In this document: positions 1 through 11,459 of the stretch, one piece after another | Position numbering within the stretch: position 1 is the first letter of the stretch | Layout of the letters: the number at the start of each line of letters is the position of its first letter | DNA from: Orobanche coerulescens | Lineage: Eukaryota > Streptophyta > Magnoliopsida > Lamiales > Orobanchaceae | NCBI GenBank assembly: GCA_033398695.1 | Contig: CM065819.1 | Coordinates: 4,885,501 to 4,949,500 of the forward strand | Direction of reading: 5' to 3' | DNA: 64,000 bases | Position numbers and translations under genes: made by a program | The notes under the pieces: generated by a model | The model's input: only the letters and a program-made list of their open reading frames with translations | What the model was told of the DNA's origin: nothing | The model's database searches: none

Positions 1-158
1 AAACGAATAAGGAAACACCCGAAGAGTAAGAGGTCTTACAAGTACCGGTCGCACTGTGATGATGGCAGAGTAGTGATACTGTGGACAAATGATGACTCGT
101 TCGACCCAAAAGACCGACAGCCTAGGTATCCATAGACCTAAGCTCTGATACCATATTC
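1..158 (-). mobile_element. Leader (start of internal region) of minus-strand gypsy element J
   Basis: This is the untranslated leader next to the 5' LTR of an element whose body lies left of the window. It ends, on the minus strand, at a primer-binding site and the LTR at 159. The leader resembles that of element G (about 61430-61614): both contain a 'ggtcgcac...gatgatg' stretch and a 'gacagcctaggt' stretch, so the two elements are related. No coding sequence is visible. Confidence 0.75.
142..153 (-). other. Primer-binding site of element J
   Basis: On the minus strand this reads TGGTATCAGAGC, a perfect match to the initiator-tRNA-Met primer-binding site used by many plant LTR elements. It lies 5 bases internal to the LTR edge and fixes the element's orientation. 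Confidence 0.9.
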
Positions 159-197
159 TGTAACACCCCCAAGTTATTCAGGGAATATTACAGCGCC

Positions 198-220
198 GTA
201 AGCCCCACCGTGGGACTCAA
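198..220 (-). other. Conserved U5 hairpin, LTR J
   Basis: On the minus strand a TTGAGTCCC arm pairs with GGGCTTA around an ACGGT-type loop, about 40 bases from the LTR end. It has the same position and flanks as the hairpins in elements C, F, G, H and I, but different paired bases. See the finding on compensatory changes. Confidence 0.5.
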
Positions 221-1469
221 AAGGCTAAACATACGCGGAACTATAAATTTTTGACCGAGAAGGTCTACATACAATGGAATGAAGAACAATACAAAGGTAT
301 TCAAAACATAACCAATGTATCCAAAGACATCACAATACAAATCAATACCTCGGCAAACACAGGCCGGAACATCAAGGAAAATGGAAAACAATACTGGAGT
401 ATTCAATAACCATTCCAGTACAACAACACTGAATGGAAAACTCAAAACATAACCGGAGGAAAGACACAGTATCACACTTTCCTACCATCTTCGTGCCGAC
501 CCGATACTTGCTTGTCCACTCTCCTGGAACCTGAAATACATAAAAAGTATTTCTCCCATAAAGGGGTTAGTCGTCGAATAGCTAGTGCAAGTATACCAAG
601 TATGAAACACAATACTTCTTGACAATAAAGTAAATGTAACCGTCAATTCATCAATTCAAGACTAGTATTCCGGAATAACTAAATCTCATAGCATCACATC
701 AATACATATATGAATACCGTGGAACTGCACCAGAGGCTACGGAACCCTCAGAGGACTCATCGGTCCATCCCAGAGTGGTTCGTTCATATCATCCGTGGAA
801 TCACCCCAGAGGCTACGAAACCCTCAGGGGACCCGTCGGCCCGCCCCAGAGTGGATATAAATAATCATGCCCTTAATATTTCTTACTTTCAAAGTCGAGA
901 ATGTACAATCATAAATATATACTTGCCTTTGAGACATCGAGAAATCAAACGGAAAAGGGTATGAGTTCGGTAGGTCCAAGAACACGCTTCCGGCACCTAA
1001 ACGATTCGCAAGGAATATGATAATCAATTATCCATATTCAAATTACACGAAGAAACTCCCGAAACCCATCTACGATTCATGAAAATACACGGATAAACAA
1101 CTAGAGGTTGGAAAATCGTCCAAACTCTCACAAGTCCGAAAACGGCACAATCCAATCCGCAAAATTGTAGGAAAAGCATGCATATGGGATAGATACATCA
1201 TAATCTCAAGGTCCTCAAGATTCAAAACGGATAAATCGGACGAATCTACGAAAACCCCCAAAATTCCCAAAAATAGGGTTCTAAGGATTTTTACCTTGAT
1301 TCGGAGGATAGAAATGTGCTAGATGTTGCATAAACCTTGTTATCCGACCCAAGATGACGATATCTGAAGGAGGACTGCCAAAATCACCCCAAATCGCCTC
1401 TCCCGAGCTCTCCCGATCGGAAAAAGTGGAAATGATGTGAAATGACAAGTGCAGGGGTTGACTGTCCCC

Positions 1470-1476
1470 TTATATA
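1470..1476 (-). promoter_or_regulatory. TATA box of LTR J
   Basis: The minus strand reads TATATAAGGGG just downstream of the palindrome array. The position fits the U3 core promoter of the LTR. Confidence 0.6.
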
Positions 1477-1487
1477 CTGTCCCAGTC

Positions 1488-2114
1488 TAGCGCACGCTAC
1501 GCCTCAATCTTAGCGTGCGCTAACGGGTCACCTGGTAGTCCAGTGGCTACTGTCATAAGACGTTAGCGCGCGCTACAAAACATCCCTAGCGTGCGCTAAC
1601 TGATGTCCTGCCAAAATCTCAGTTCACTATCTCAGTCCGCTAGCGTGCGTTAATACTAAGCACTAGCGTCCGTTACGCAACCCATATAGCGTACGCTAGC
1701 CACTGCGTAGCGTGCGTTACCTGCTAGTCGAGAAAGTCTGAAACCCCACTGCCTCTGCCGACCATTCCATTAGCGTGTGCTACCGCTATGTCTTAGCGTG
1801 CATTATGCAACAGATTTAGCGTGTGCTAGCCGAAGTTTAGCGTACGCTACCTAATAGTCCAGAAAACCTCGCAACCTCACTGCCTCTGCCAACCAGTCCA
1901 TTAGCGTGCGCTACGGACAGATGCTAGCATGCGCTACTAACAACGAATAGCGCGCGCTAACGAATTCCTAGCGTGCGTTAATCCGTCCGTCCAGAGAGCA
2001 GTTCGAGTTACTAGTTCTGACCTGACTGATCCTTTAGCGCGCGCTACGGCTCAAAGTTAGCGTGCGCTAATCAAGCAGAATTAGCGTGCGTTAGCCTAGG
2101 CCTAGCGTGCGCTA
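1488..2114. repeat. Array of TAGCGTGCGCTA-type palindromes in LTR J
   Basis: About twenty copies of a 12-14-bp imperfect palindrome, such as TTAGCGCGCGCTAA and TAGCGTGCGCTA, are scattered with variable spacers over ~630 bp directly upstream of the TATA box. The copies vary mainly at C/T positions of CpG sites, as expected from deamination of methylated DNA. The array creates spurious open frames but no real gene. Confidence 0.85.
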
Positions 2115-2280
2115 TGTCTCTGGCCCAGAACACTTCCGCAAGGTCTAAACAACACGATCGAGACCCAAAACAAGATACGAAACTAAAAAACAATATCAAC
2201 AACATCTCCGAGCATTTACAGAGCGACAAATTAAGAAGAACGGCAAGGTCAAACAGTCAATAAAAGGTACGGGTATTACA

Positions 2281-2814
2281 GCAGCACGACTGCGGTTTAT
2301 GAACAAGGCTACCATCGTTTCCTATTCCCTTGAAGCCAATAGACGGAGTGTTCTGGAGGTGACTGGTCGTAGACTTAGGGTATAATCGCGATTATGGTAT
2401 GATCCGGGCACTGACCCACAATTAAGGACATGTCGAGCCCAGATAAGAGATAAGGAAGCACGTCACCAAGCGTGAGAGTGGTAAGCTCAAAGGCCAAAGT
2501 TATAGTGACGGTCCGACAAACGCCCAAGGCTACGGTCATTAAACCAAAGGTCGTGGCGATAGTCAAAGGCCAAACACTGATAACGGTCCAAGATGTTATA
2601 AGGAGGCCGAGGGATAGTCATATAGACGACCTCCCGAAGCTAAATACTCAATAGGCGCTCGACGCCACATATTGTCATACTTAACAGCAATCTACGGAGA
2701 TTGACTGTTCACTCATAACCTAATTCATTGCATTATATTTTGAAACTTATACCATCCATAAATGATAAATTTTCAAATGTGGGAGTAAAAATAGTATATA
2801 TTTCAAAATAATTA
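2281..2814 (+). mobile_element. 5' LTR of element D, first visible segment
   Basis: This segment is near-identical to 17769-18300 inside the intact D LTR. It is cut on the left by element J and on the right by element A (target duplication aatta at 2810-2814). It is non-coding. It contains the 'gcagcacgactgcgg' and 'cggtccgacaaacgcccaaggc' stretches also found, inverted, near 19400-19700. Confidence 0.85.
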
Positions 2815-2929
2815 TGATAGTACGTCGAATGTACGCTCACTGAAAACCCGGTTTAAAATATGGACCAATAAAGGTCCGACCTAGGTTCTTAGATAAGGAG
2901 ATTACAACCCCAAGGTCCTTTAGAAGGTC

Positions 2930-3350
2930 GCCGACCTCGGAGGCTCCATTTAGCTGTGATATCTGTTAGATAAAGGGCGCCGACCTCGGAGGCCCCATTT
3001 AGCTGTGACATCTGTTATAAGGGTGCCGACCTCGGAGGCCCCCGCCGACCTCGGAGGCCCCATTTAGCTGTGATATCTGTTAGAAGGGCGCCGACCTCGG
3101 AGGCTCCCGCTGACCTATGATATCGGATAACAGGTCGCCGACCTCAAAGGTCTCTCAAACTACTGATTTGAATAGGGATGAGCCGACCTAAAAACCATCG
3201 AACTCTTGGGAAAGAAGATCCTGACTCACCTGGCAGAATCCCTAAGATCGAGGGATTGAGAACCCATACCTTGCCAATCCCGGAGATCCAGGGATTGAGA
3301 GCCCATACCTCGCAATCCCGGAAATCCAGGGATGGAAAATCGCAGCTTGA
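2930..3350 (+). repeat. Two short-repeat arrays upstream of the TATA box in LTR A
   Basis: GCCGACCTCGGAGGC, with a palindromic CCTCGG/CCGAGG flavour, recurs four to five times, mostly followed by 'atttagctgtgatatctgtta' at about 2930-3110. From 3235 to 3350 a second set recurs around 'atcccggagatccagggattgagagcccatacc'. The same arrays are in the 3' LTR at 13074-13500. As in the Tekay-like LTRs here, the repeats sit just upstream of the TATA box. Confidence 0.8.
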
Positions 3351-3418
3351 ATCCCTGGATATCCGGGATTCTCTCTAGGAATCAGGAATCATCTCAGATA
3401 ACAAGGCATCCTCCCTCC

Positions 3419-3426
3419 TATAAAAG
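3419..3426 (+). promoter_or_regulatory. TATA box of LTR A
   Basis: TATAAAAG lies in the context CCTCCCTCCTATAAAAGG. The copy in the 3' LTR is at 13562-13569. The same 18 bases occur on the minus strand at the antisense promoter near 12643. Confidence 0.75.
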
Positions 3427-3583
3427 GGAGAGAGGGGGTTCCTCAAAAAGGGACACACTTTGAGAATACAGCATTTTTTAGAGAGAGAAAGAAAAGAGAG
3501 TACTTCATATATCTTGGGTTTTCTTAGCTAAACTTCTAAGATTAACCCGGTTCTTGGTGGCCGATCAGCTCGGTTACATCAAG

Positions 3584-3600
3584 TGGCGCCGTCTGTGGGA
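3584..3600 (+). other. Primer-binding site of element A
   Basis: TGGCGCCGTCTGTGGGA begins two bases after the LTR. This form is common in Tat/Athila elements. The first nine to ten bases match the 3' end of tRNA-Asp; the rest diverges, so the tRNA assignment is tentative. Confidence 0.75.
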
Positions 3601-3642
3601 ACTGTGACATCGAGTCACTTTGAGTTGAGACGTGAGGTTAGT

Positions 3643-5095
3643 AATGGCAGAAGAAATGAACCAGAAGAGAACAGGGGATTTAATACCCAGAAATCTAGAA
3701 GAGGAACTAGCGGCGGCGGGTGGAGAAGCGACTCTGGAGAAAACACCCGCCACCCTGTAGAAGAAGTCGCACCCAAAGACGATTACACTAACGAAGGAAG
3801 CCTTAGCCGACATAATCGCCAAGGTCAATCCGGAAGAGCCGGAGGTCGAAAAACAAAGGGTACCACGAAAAATAATACCCATCCTATCGGATGGGCCGGA
3901 AGAAATTGATCACAAGAAGAACATGGTGAGAGTTATCCGAAAATATGGGAGCGATCTAGGCAGAGAAAACGCAGATCTGATATCCAAGATGCGGGACGAG
4001 CCGGAAGAGTTGCGGCAGAGGTTGCGGGGAGGGACATGGAAAGTCATCCGTGCCATCCCTTCTCGAAGGCATACTACAGCCGAGCTCCGTATGGGTTTAG
4101 GGCTGTTACCTTCACCTATGATGGACTCTCGATCCTACCCGACATTTATACCGATTCGAGAATATGGCGGTACTACATAGATATTCGGATGCTTTGTGAG
4201 TTGCAGGCATTCTTGGCCACACCGATGCAGTCTGCTCGGGATTGGTTCCACCAGATACCCTGGGTCAATCACCACTTCAAAACTTTCACTCCGCGTTCTT
4301 GACGCATTTTGCAGCGCCGGCGCACTAAAGACCTTCATGTCCTTGTTCAAGATCAAGCAATATTCGGAGAAGCGCCGAGAGCTTATGTAACCCGATTCAC
4401 GAAGGCGTGTCTGAGGTACCCTCGTCGTCGAAGAGGTAAAAACCGGTGCCTTGACACAGGGGATCGAGGCCGGGTTATTACGCACCTCATTAGCTAAAAA
4501 ACCAGCCAGAACATACGATGAGGTCTTAGCCCGATGCTCAAGTACATCAACATGGAGGAAACCGAGAAGGATATGGAGGAGTTGCTTGAAAAGCCCGAGG
4601 ATGGGGAAAAGGGGTCCAGCAGATTGATACAACGGGAGGAGTACACCTTTCAAGGAAATTTGCCTTGGTAAGAAATGTCACGGTGGAAAACAGATCGGAA
4701 GAAGAACGATATCGTTCTAAGGCGAACAAGATTTGACCAATACTGACCCACTAACAATGAGGAGAGCCCGGGTTTTGGAAGCGGTTGAGGGTAAGATGAG
4801 CGGGGTCATCGAATGGCTCGCATCTCGCCCTAACAGCCCACCCACCAAGTCGATCTTTATTGTCGATTCCACAATGATTACGGGCATAAAATGCACGAAT
4901 GCAAGCACCTTAAGGATGAGATCGAGAGGTGGTCCGAGCGGGACATCCGATGGAGTTCACATATCAACAGAAATGGAGGTCGGAGGGCCACCCATGCCCC
5001 AAGGAGGCGGGGTGAAAAGAGAAGCTCCTGGGACCCGCCGCTCTCCCGGCTAAAAAGGAGTGATCCACATGATATCGGGGGACCAACCGACTAAG
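3643..5095 (+). pseudogene. gag: Degraded gag of element A
   Basis: Gag builds the cytoplasmic particle that packages element RNA. A Tat-type gag can be followed across three frames: ARDWFHQIP near 4240, then LHVLVQDQAIFGEAPRAYVTRF at 4330-4410 in another frame, then the segment around 4540-4670 with KYINMEETEKDMEELLEKPE. At least four frameshifts break the ~1.45-kb region, so no full Gag can be made. A first ATG at 3643 sits ~40 bases after the primer-binding site. The likely end is just before the protease frame at 5196. I see no clear CCHC zinc knuckle, although bases 4860-4925 could encode a decayed one. Confidence 0.8.
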
Positions 5096-5195
5096 TTCTA
5101 ATCAGGCTAGAAAAGCCCACGCACGAAAGGCTAGATGTCATCAACTCAAGGAGGTTGCCTCTGTAGGCAGTGGGCCTATCATTCAGTTCAGCCCC

Positions 5196-7240
5196 ATGGA
5201 TTATAATGGGATACATACGCCCCACAATGACGCATTGGTCATCACAGCGGAAATCGCCAGTTACGATGTGCAGAGGGTGTTTATCGATACGGGAAGCTCA
5301 GTAGACATCTTATTCTATGACTGTTTCAAACAGATGAACCTGGAAGTGGAATTGAGAAAGGTAGCTACCGCGCTCTATGGGTTCTGTATGACCGAGGTGC
5401 AACCAGTGGGAGAAGTGGTGCTTCTAGTGGCATTAGGTCGGATACCCCATCGGAAGGTCAAGACACTCAGATTCTTAGTGGTGGACACCAAATCGGCCTA
5501 TAACGCCATTTTAGGATGACCGGGGCTCAACAAATTCGAAGCAGTAGCCTCTACCGCGCACATGAAAGTGAAATTCCCCGTAGGAGGGGAGGTGGGAGAA
5601 GTAGCAGGAGATCAGTTTGTCGCCCGTTCTTGTTATCAAACAACCGTGAAGCAGGGAGTACAGCGTGGAAAGAGGACACCCGAGCTCGGGGGCCCGGATC
5701 CGGAATCCAAGAGAAATAAACAATCGAAGACACCCGAGGAAGCTGAGGAAGAAGGTGTCAAGCCCAACGAGGAGTTGCTAGAAATAGAATTGGTTCCAGG
5801 AAAGCCGGAAACAAAAACTCGCATGGGGAGTCGGTTGGACGATGGAATAAAGGAAGGCCTCATCAGCCTGCTAAGAAGATTCGTGGACATTTTCGCGTTT
5901 ACAGCTGAGGATCTGGTGGGAATCAGCCCAGCAGTTGCCGAACACAGGTTGAACATCGACCCCACCATAAGACCAATAAAGCAGAAGAGGAGGCATTTCG
6001 GGCCAGAGATGGATGGGGTCATTGGGGAAGAGGTTGATAAGCTCCTACGAGCTGGGCACATAATGGAAATCCAGTTTCCGGAGTGGCTATCCAATGCCGT
6101 GATGGTAGGGAAGGGCCCGGGGAAGTGGAGGATGTGCATGGACTTCCGGGACCTAAATAAAGCATGTCCCAAGGATCACTACCCGTTGCCCCGCATAGAC
6201 CAGCTGGTGGATTCAACCTCAGGGTGCGAGTTACTCAGTATGATGGACGCTTCCCAAGGATATCATCAAATTCCTCTTGCACCCGAGGACAGAAAGAGGG
6301 TTAGTTTTGTGGTTTCAAAGGGAACTTTTTGTTATGTACGCATGCCTTTTGGATTAAAAAATGCAGGAGCTACATATCAGAGGATGGTCGACAGAATATT
6401 TAAATCCCAAATCGGCAGAAACATGGAGGTATACGTGGATGATATGCTAGTGAAAAGTGTGAAGGCAGGAGAACATATCAGGGACCTAGAGGAGACGTTC
6501 GAGAACCTGCGCACATACGGAATGAAACTCAACCCATCAAAATGCTCTTTTGGAGTCAAATCGGGAAAATTCCTGGGGTATGTGGTCACAGAGCAAGGAA
6601 TCGAGGTCAACCCGGAGAAGGTCAAGGCAGTACTGCAAATGAATCCTCCAAAAAATATAAAGGATATCCAGATACTAACGGGAAGAATAGCAGGGCTGAG
6701 CCGTTTCATATCACGCTCGGCCGAGAAGGGGTTCCCATTTTTCAAACTCTTAAGAAAAGGGAACGAGTTCGAATGGACCCAGGAAGCGCAAACGGCATTC
6801 AAAAAATTGAAAGAGTATTTGGCCGAGCTGCCTCTACTCACCAAACCAGTACCAGGGGAGGATCTTGTACTCTACTTATCCGTGGGAGAAGGAGCGGTGA
6901 GCTCGGTCTTGCTAAGAGAAGAAATGAGTAAACAAAAGCCCATTTATTATACGAGCCGAATCTTGCAAGGAGCAGAACGGAACTACTCCGAGCTAGAAAA
7001 AGGGGCGCTGGCGTTAGTGGTTATGGCCAGGCGATTGAGGCCCTATTTCCTAGCCCACCGGATAAAATTGCGAACCAACTTGCCCTTGAGAGAAATATTA
7101 GGGCGACCTAATGTGTCAGGTCGTCTGGTGAAGTGGGCGGTGGAAATGGGGGAGTACGACATGGAGTATGAGCCGAGAACGGCGATTAAAGCTCAGGCCC
7201 TAGCAGACTTTATCCAAGAGGGGGCCATGCCGTCGCCACC
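5196..7240 (+). pseudogene. pol: Protease, reverse transcriptase and RNase H of element A
   Basis: One frame runs from 5196 with a single in-frame TGA at 5517, where a CGA codon is expected. Protease: the catalytic IDTGSSVDILF lies at residues 30-40. Reverse transcriptase: FRDLNKACPKDHYPLPRID (from 6143), MDASQGYHQIPLAP, FGLKNAGATYQRMVD and the catalytic YVDDMLVKS (from 6431) follow the family order. The classical RNase H that follows is altered: LYLSVGEGAVSSVL stands where a catalytic Asp is usual (YLSV for Y-x-D), which fits Tat elements relying on the second RNase H. The reading frame is lost near 7295. It would act on the element RNA inside Gag particles. Confidence 0.9.
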
Positions 7241-7242
7241 AG

Positions 7243-7640
7243 AAGGACAGTGGCTGCTGCATGTGGATGGATCGGCGACAACCGGGTTCTCAGGTGAATA
7301 ATTCTCACTACCCCGGAAGGTGAGCAATTAGAGTATGCCATAAAATTCGATTTCAGGGCATCTAACAACGAGGCCGAATATGAAGCCCTGGTTAAGGGAA
7401 TGCAGCTGGGAATAGACTTAGGCGCGCGACGACTCATTGCTTACTCTGATTCCCAACTGGTCACACAACAGGTAGAAGGAAAATTTGAGATAATTGAAGA
7501 TCGGATGAAGAAGTATGTGGAGGAAGTAAAAGAGGCTGCCAAAAAACTAGGCGAATGGAAGTTAGTCCATATCCCTAGGTCGGAGAATGCAAAAGCTGAT
7601 TACCTAGCAAAGATGGGAAGCTCCTTAGTGGATTGCCGCT
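7243..7640 (+). pseudogene. Second, archaeal-like RNase H of element A
   Basis: This is an additional RNase H domain found in Tat elements. HVDGSAT (Asp 1) is at the end of the upstream frame (7260). After a frameshift near 7295 come NNEAEYEAL (Glu), YSDSQLV (Asp) and ENAKADYLAK (Asp), giving the full D-E-D-D set, split over two frames. It removes the RNA strand during reverse transcription and is thought to replace the weak first RNase H. Confidence 0.85.
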
Positions 7641-8935
7641 CGCGAACAGTAACGATTCTGGGAGCAGCCCGAAGTAGCATCATGAAACAGGTGATGGAGG
7701 TGAATGAGATGGCAGATTGGCGAACTCCTTTGTTGGCATACCTAAGAAGGGCAGAATTACCCAAGGAAAGACAAGAAAGAATGAAAATTGTGCGAAGAGC
7801 AGCAAGGTTCTGCTGCATTAATGATGAGCTATATAAAAGGTCCTACCTCGGGCCATACCTACGATGCATCTCGGAAGAAGAAGGGCGAAGTGTATTGGAA
7901 GAAATCCATGAAGGGTGCTGCGGAGACCATACCAAAGGAAGAGCGCTGATTAGCAAAACGCTAAGGGCTGGTTTCTTTTGGCCGACCATGAGCAAGAAAG
8001 CAGTGGAAATGGTTAAGCGATGCCAAAAATGTCAAGTGCACGCACCCTTAATTCATATCCCAGCCGAGGATATGATCACCATGGGAGCGCCCTGTCCATT
8101 CGCCAAATGGGGAATTGACATCATGGGACAGTTTACACCTGGCTCGGGAGGAAGAAAGTTCTTAATAGTAGCCATAGACTACTTCAGCAAATGGGTAGAG
8201 GCCGAGCCTGTGGCCACCATAACCGAGCAAAGAATCATAAGTTTCCTGTTTAACAACATTTGCTGCAGGTACGGAGCGCCCCAGATACTCATCTCAGATA
8301 ATGGAACCCAATTCAATGGGAAGAGAACCCAGTCCTGGTGCGAGGGCATGCATATCAAGCAAAGGTTCATTGCGGTTGCTCACCCGCAAGCTAATGGGCA
8401 AGTAGAGGTAACTAACGAACAATCTTGCGGGGATAAAAACCCGCTTAGACAAAGTGGGTGGAGGATGGGTGGATGAGCTTAGCTCGGTACTATGGTAAAT
8501 GCACAGACCACGCCTAGATCGTCAACAGGAGAAACACCCTTCAGTATGGTCTACGGGTCCGAGGCCGTCATCCCCGCAGAAGTCGGAGAAATGTCCCATC
8601 GGGTTCGATGGTTCAACGAGGTGGAGAACGAGGAAATAATGAAGGAGGAGTTAGATACCATAGAAGAAAGGAGGGAAGCGGCAAGACGAATCGAAAGATA
8701 CAAAAGCTCGACAAAAGCGGCTCATGACAAAAGAGTCAAGAAGAGACAATTCTGTGTCGGTGATTTGGTGCTTAAGCGGTGATGCCCTCGTAAAAACAGA
8801 AAGCTGGAACCGAATCGGGAGGCCCCTTACAAGGTAATCCGAATTTACGCGGAGGAGCTTACGAGCTTGAGGATATGGAGGGCGCCTCATCAAAAGACCT
8901 TGGAACATATGTCACTTAAAAAGTATTTTGTGTGA
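7641..8935 (+). pseudogene. pol: Integrase of element A
   Basis: The HHCC zinc-binding domain is visible (EIHEGCCGDHTKGRA, then CQKCQ near 8027). The catalytic core has WGIDIMG (Asp, 8109), ISDNGTQF (Asp, 8292) and QANGQVEVTN (Glu, near 8400). A frameshift near 8430-8490 moves the C-terminal part (PFSMVYGSEAVIPAEVG, 8538) to another frame. A further break at 8780 precedes the last residues KKYFV ending at 8935. No chromodomain is present, consistent with Tat. Integrase inserts the cDNA in the nucleus. Confidence 0.9.
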
Positions 8936-9013
8936 AGAGATGTGGAAAAAAGCTTGTGTTGTTTTAATGAAAGTCTATTACAAAAATATATCTCGAATGT
9001 GTTGATCAAGTAA

Positions 9014-9545
9014 AACTAGAATCGACATCCGAATAGGCGAAACGCCCGGATCCGAGTAAGGGTGAACCGCCTCCGACATCCGAAAAGGCGAAACGCCTCC
9101 GGATCCGAGTAAGGGTGAACCGCCCTCGACATCCGAATAGGCGAAACGCCTCCGAGATCCGAGTAAGGGTGAACCGCCCTCGACATCCGAATAGGCGAAA
9201 CGCCTCGGATCCGAGTAAGGGTGAACCGCCTCGACATCCGAAAAGGCGAAACGCCCGGATCCGAAAGGGGTGAACCGCCTCGACATATGAATAGGCGAAA
9301 CGCCTCCAGATCCGAGTAAGGGTGAACCGCCTCGACATCCGAAAAGGCGAAACGCCCGGTCCGAGTAAGGGTGAACCGCCCTCGACATCCGAATAGGCGA
9401 AACGCCTCCAGATCCGAATAAGGGTGAACCGCCCTCTGACATCTGAATAGGCGAAACGCCTCCAGATCCGGGTAAGGGTGAACCGCCCTCTGACATCTGA
9501 ATAGGCGAAACGCCTCCAGATCCGAGTAAAGGCGAGCCGACCTAT
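9014..9545 (+). repeat. Ten tandem ~53-bp repeats in the 3' region of element A
   Basis: Ten copies of a 50-54-bp unit beginning GACATCCGAATAGGCGAAACG and ending GGGTGAACCGCCCTC run from about 9021. They differ by small indels and C/T changes. Inside each unit GGCGaaaCGCC forms a short dyad. Long minus-strand open frames over this array are artefacts of its periodicity. Tandem repeats after pol are typical of Tat elements and are known to seed satellites. Confidence 0.95.
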
Positions 9546-10261
9546 GAAACTATGACTAAGGGAAATACCCAACTTACACTAAAGATCGGTGAAAAGATTA
9601 AGTCAAACTGGTCGGATTACATTTAGGAATTTTCGAATTTTAAAGTGGGGATACCGAGCTGTATCGACTTTGTTGTATCAAAACAAACAGGCACAAGATA
9701 CATTAAGGTTACAAGCAATACCGAGCTATATCGACTTTGTTGTATCAAAACAAACAGGCACAAGATACATTAAGGTTACAAGCAATACCGAGCTATATCA
9801 ACTTTGTTGTCATTCAAACTCAAAAAGCACACAAACCCAAAGTACATTCAACTCAGAAAGTTGTCATTCAAAATAGTTGTGCCAGTACAAATAAAGTAGA
9901 AAAAAAAAATTAATTAAAAGAAAAATATACATTGTCTACACTAAGCTACGTGCTCAAGACGGAGAGGAGGCGGAGGAGAAGCATCACGATCGGTCCCAAC
10001 CACCTCGTGAGTAGGAGTATTGGCCTTAACAGTGAACCGGGAGGATCGAAGGCGGCTCCAAGTCTAAGCCGGATTCCTTTAGGGACTCCTCAAGGGCGTC
10101 CTTCCACCGTGCCGCCTCCGGAGATTCTTCCACGTCCCAGACCAACCCGAAGGAACGGAGCCCTGGCCCAATGCAAGATCGGTCCAGCCTCGCAAAAGCC
10201 CAATGAAGCTAGTGCTCACGAGCACGAGTCGAGCAAAATCAAAATATTGCGTCGCACTGGG
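9546..10261. repeat. Non-coding 3' region of element A with a 69-bp repeat
   Basis: About 2.4 copies of a ~69-bp unit start at 'ataccgagct' (9650, 9718, 9787), each carrying 'cgactttgttgtatcaaaac'. A poly(A)-like run lies at 9900. The rest, up to the end of the antisense gene, shows no convincing coding signal. Confidence 0.75.
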
Positions 10262-10843
10262 CTAGCTTAACCAGAATGCGGTGGAATTATGATACCGGGC
10301 CAGAGGGCGAACGCAGTAGGCCTCCAGAAAAGAGTGACCAACGTCACTAGTTAGGAATCGACGTCGGCCATCCGTCACCTCGCGCTCATAAGACGATCCC
10401 TCGGACCTAGCCTCGGCTAGTTGGGTCTCCAGCAGGGTCACTTGTTCCGACGCCGCTCTAGCTTGAGCTTCGAAGTCGGCGACCTTCTCCAGCTCAGCCT
10501 TCGCCCGTGCCTCAAGTTGGGCTATCCTTTCGGATTCGGCCCTAGCTTCCGACAGCTGAGCCTCGAACTGGCCCACCTTCTCCGTTTCAGCCGAAGACAT
10601 GGTCTTCCAAAACTTCAGCTCTTGGTTTAGCTGAACATTGGCCATCTGGGCCCGCTCTAAAACCGCCTCCCGCTCAGACTCCTTCTTGGGCGGCATCTAA
10701 GCGATACTCCCTCTCTGGCCGGCCGAAAGATCAGAATTAGCCGCCAGGGCGGCCTCCAGGTCGGCTTGCATCCGGGTGAGCTGCGAGGAAGAAGTAGCGC
10801 CGAGCTTATGATCCTCGGCGAAGGTCACGAAGGTGGCGAAGAA

Positions 10844-10932
10844 CTGCACAAGAAAAGTTGTACCAGGTCGGCAAAGGGTAATAATAAACATAAAAATAAC
10901 CAAAAGAGGTATGAAGGCGAAAAGGGGAATAC
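10844..10932 (-). other. Predicted intron 3 of the antisense gene (89 nt)
   Basis: The minus-strand donor is GGGAAG|GTATTC and the acceptor is CTTGTGCAG|TTCTTC. Splicing joins MMMYFGK to FFATFVTFAED in phase 0, keeping both coding frames open. Confidence 0.6.
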
Positions 10933-11367
10933 CTTCCCAAAGTACATCATCATAGCGTCAAATTTAGGGTCCTCCTCGCCGTCTCGTAACCCCAGCTTAT
11001 CCTTAGCCGGGACCATGGAGCTAAAGTAAGGGAGAAATTTCTCAAACTCCTTGCAACGGAGAAGAGTCTCCATAGACGGACCTGGAGGACCCGCGGTCTT
11101 CGGCCGTTTGGAAGCAGGGGAGCTAGGAGAAGAGGCCCTCTGAGTGACCTGAAGTTGCCGAGACGAGCTCGCAGAGCCTCGTCCGGTGGTCAAGGTAGGA
11201 GCCAGATCGGATGGAAGAGTTACCCTGGACTTGGGGCGGCAGAGCCTTCCGTTTGGCTTTGGACGAGCCCTCCGCCTCTCCTTGGGAGGATTCGTCGACT
11301 TAGGAACCTCCGCTTTGTTTGGTTCGGTGGCTTGAAGCATCCGATCGGCGAGTTCGCATGAATCGAT

Positions 11368-11459
11368 CTACAAAAACAAGAGTACAAACGGTCAAGGAAA
11401 TAGCCAAAAAGCAAAATAACAAAGATCTAAAAAAAAATATATATATAGATAAAGCCTAC
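11368..11459 (-). other. Predicted intron 2 of the antisense gene (92 nt)
   Basis: The minus-strand donor is CATTG|GTAGGC and the acceptor is TTTTTGTAG|ATCGAT. The interior is AT-rich, as in plant introns. The downstream frame IDSCELADRMLQ is clear. The upstream frame has a shift, so the phase is not proven. Confidence 0.5.

Larger units (their letters stand above)
159..2280 (-). mobile_element. 5' LTR of gypsy element J
   Basis: A 2.1-kb LTR. On the minus strand it starts TGTAATACCCGT at 2280 and ends GGGGGTGTTACA at 159, followed by the primer-binding site. It is non-coding. On the minus strand, in order, it holds a palindrome array (2114-1488), a TATA box (1476-1470), a splice-donor-like AATCAAG|GTAAAA near 1297 and a U5 hairpin (220-198). 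It is inserted in the 5' LTR of element D: flanking bases from 2281 continue D sequence found intact near 17769. The left end and its target duplication are outside the window. Confidence 0.85.
2815..3581 (+). mobile_element. 5' LTR of element A
   Basis: It starts TGATAGTACG and ends TTACATCA. The boundaries are fixed by comparison with the 3' LTR and by the target duplication. U3 carries the GCCGACCTCGGAGGC repeats and a TATA box at 3419. An ORF spanning 3178-3378 arises from the repeats and is not a gene. Confidence 0.92.

Noticed and set aside
142..153. tRNA gene fragments suggested by tRNA-Met-like 12-mers
   Set aside because: They are retrotransposon primer-binding sites next to LTR ends, not tRNA genes.
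9014..9545. CRISPR-like regular repeats
   Set aside because: Units are contiguous without unique spacers, in a plant retrotransposon.
8978..9572. Long minus-strand open frames rich in SPLLGSGGVSP
   Set aside because: They are periodic translations of the 53-bp tandem repeats, with no start context or conserved domain.
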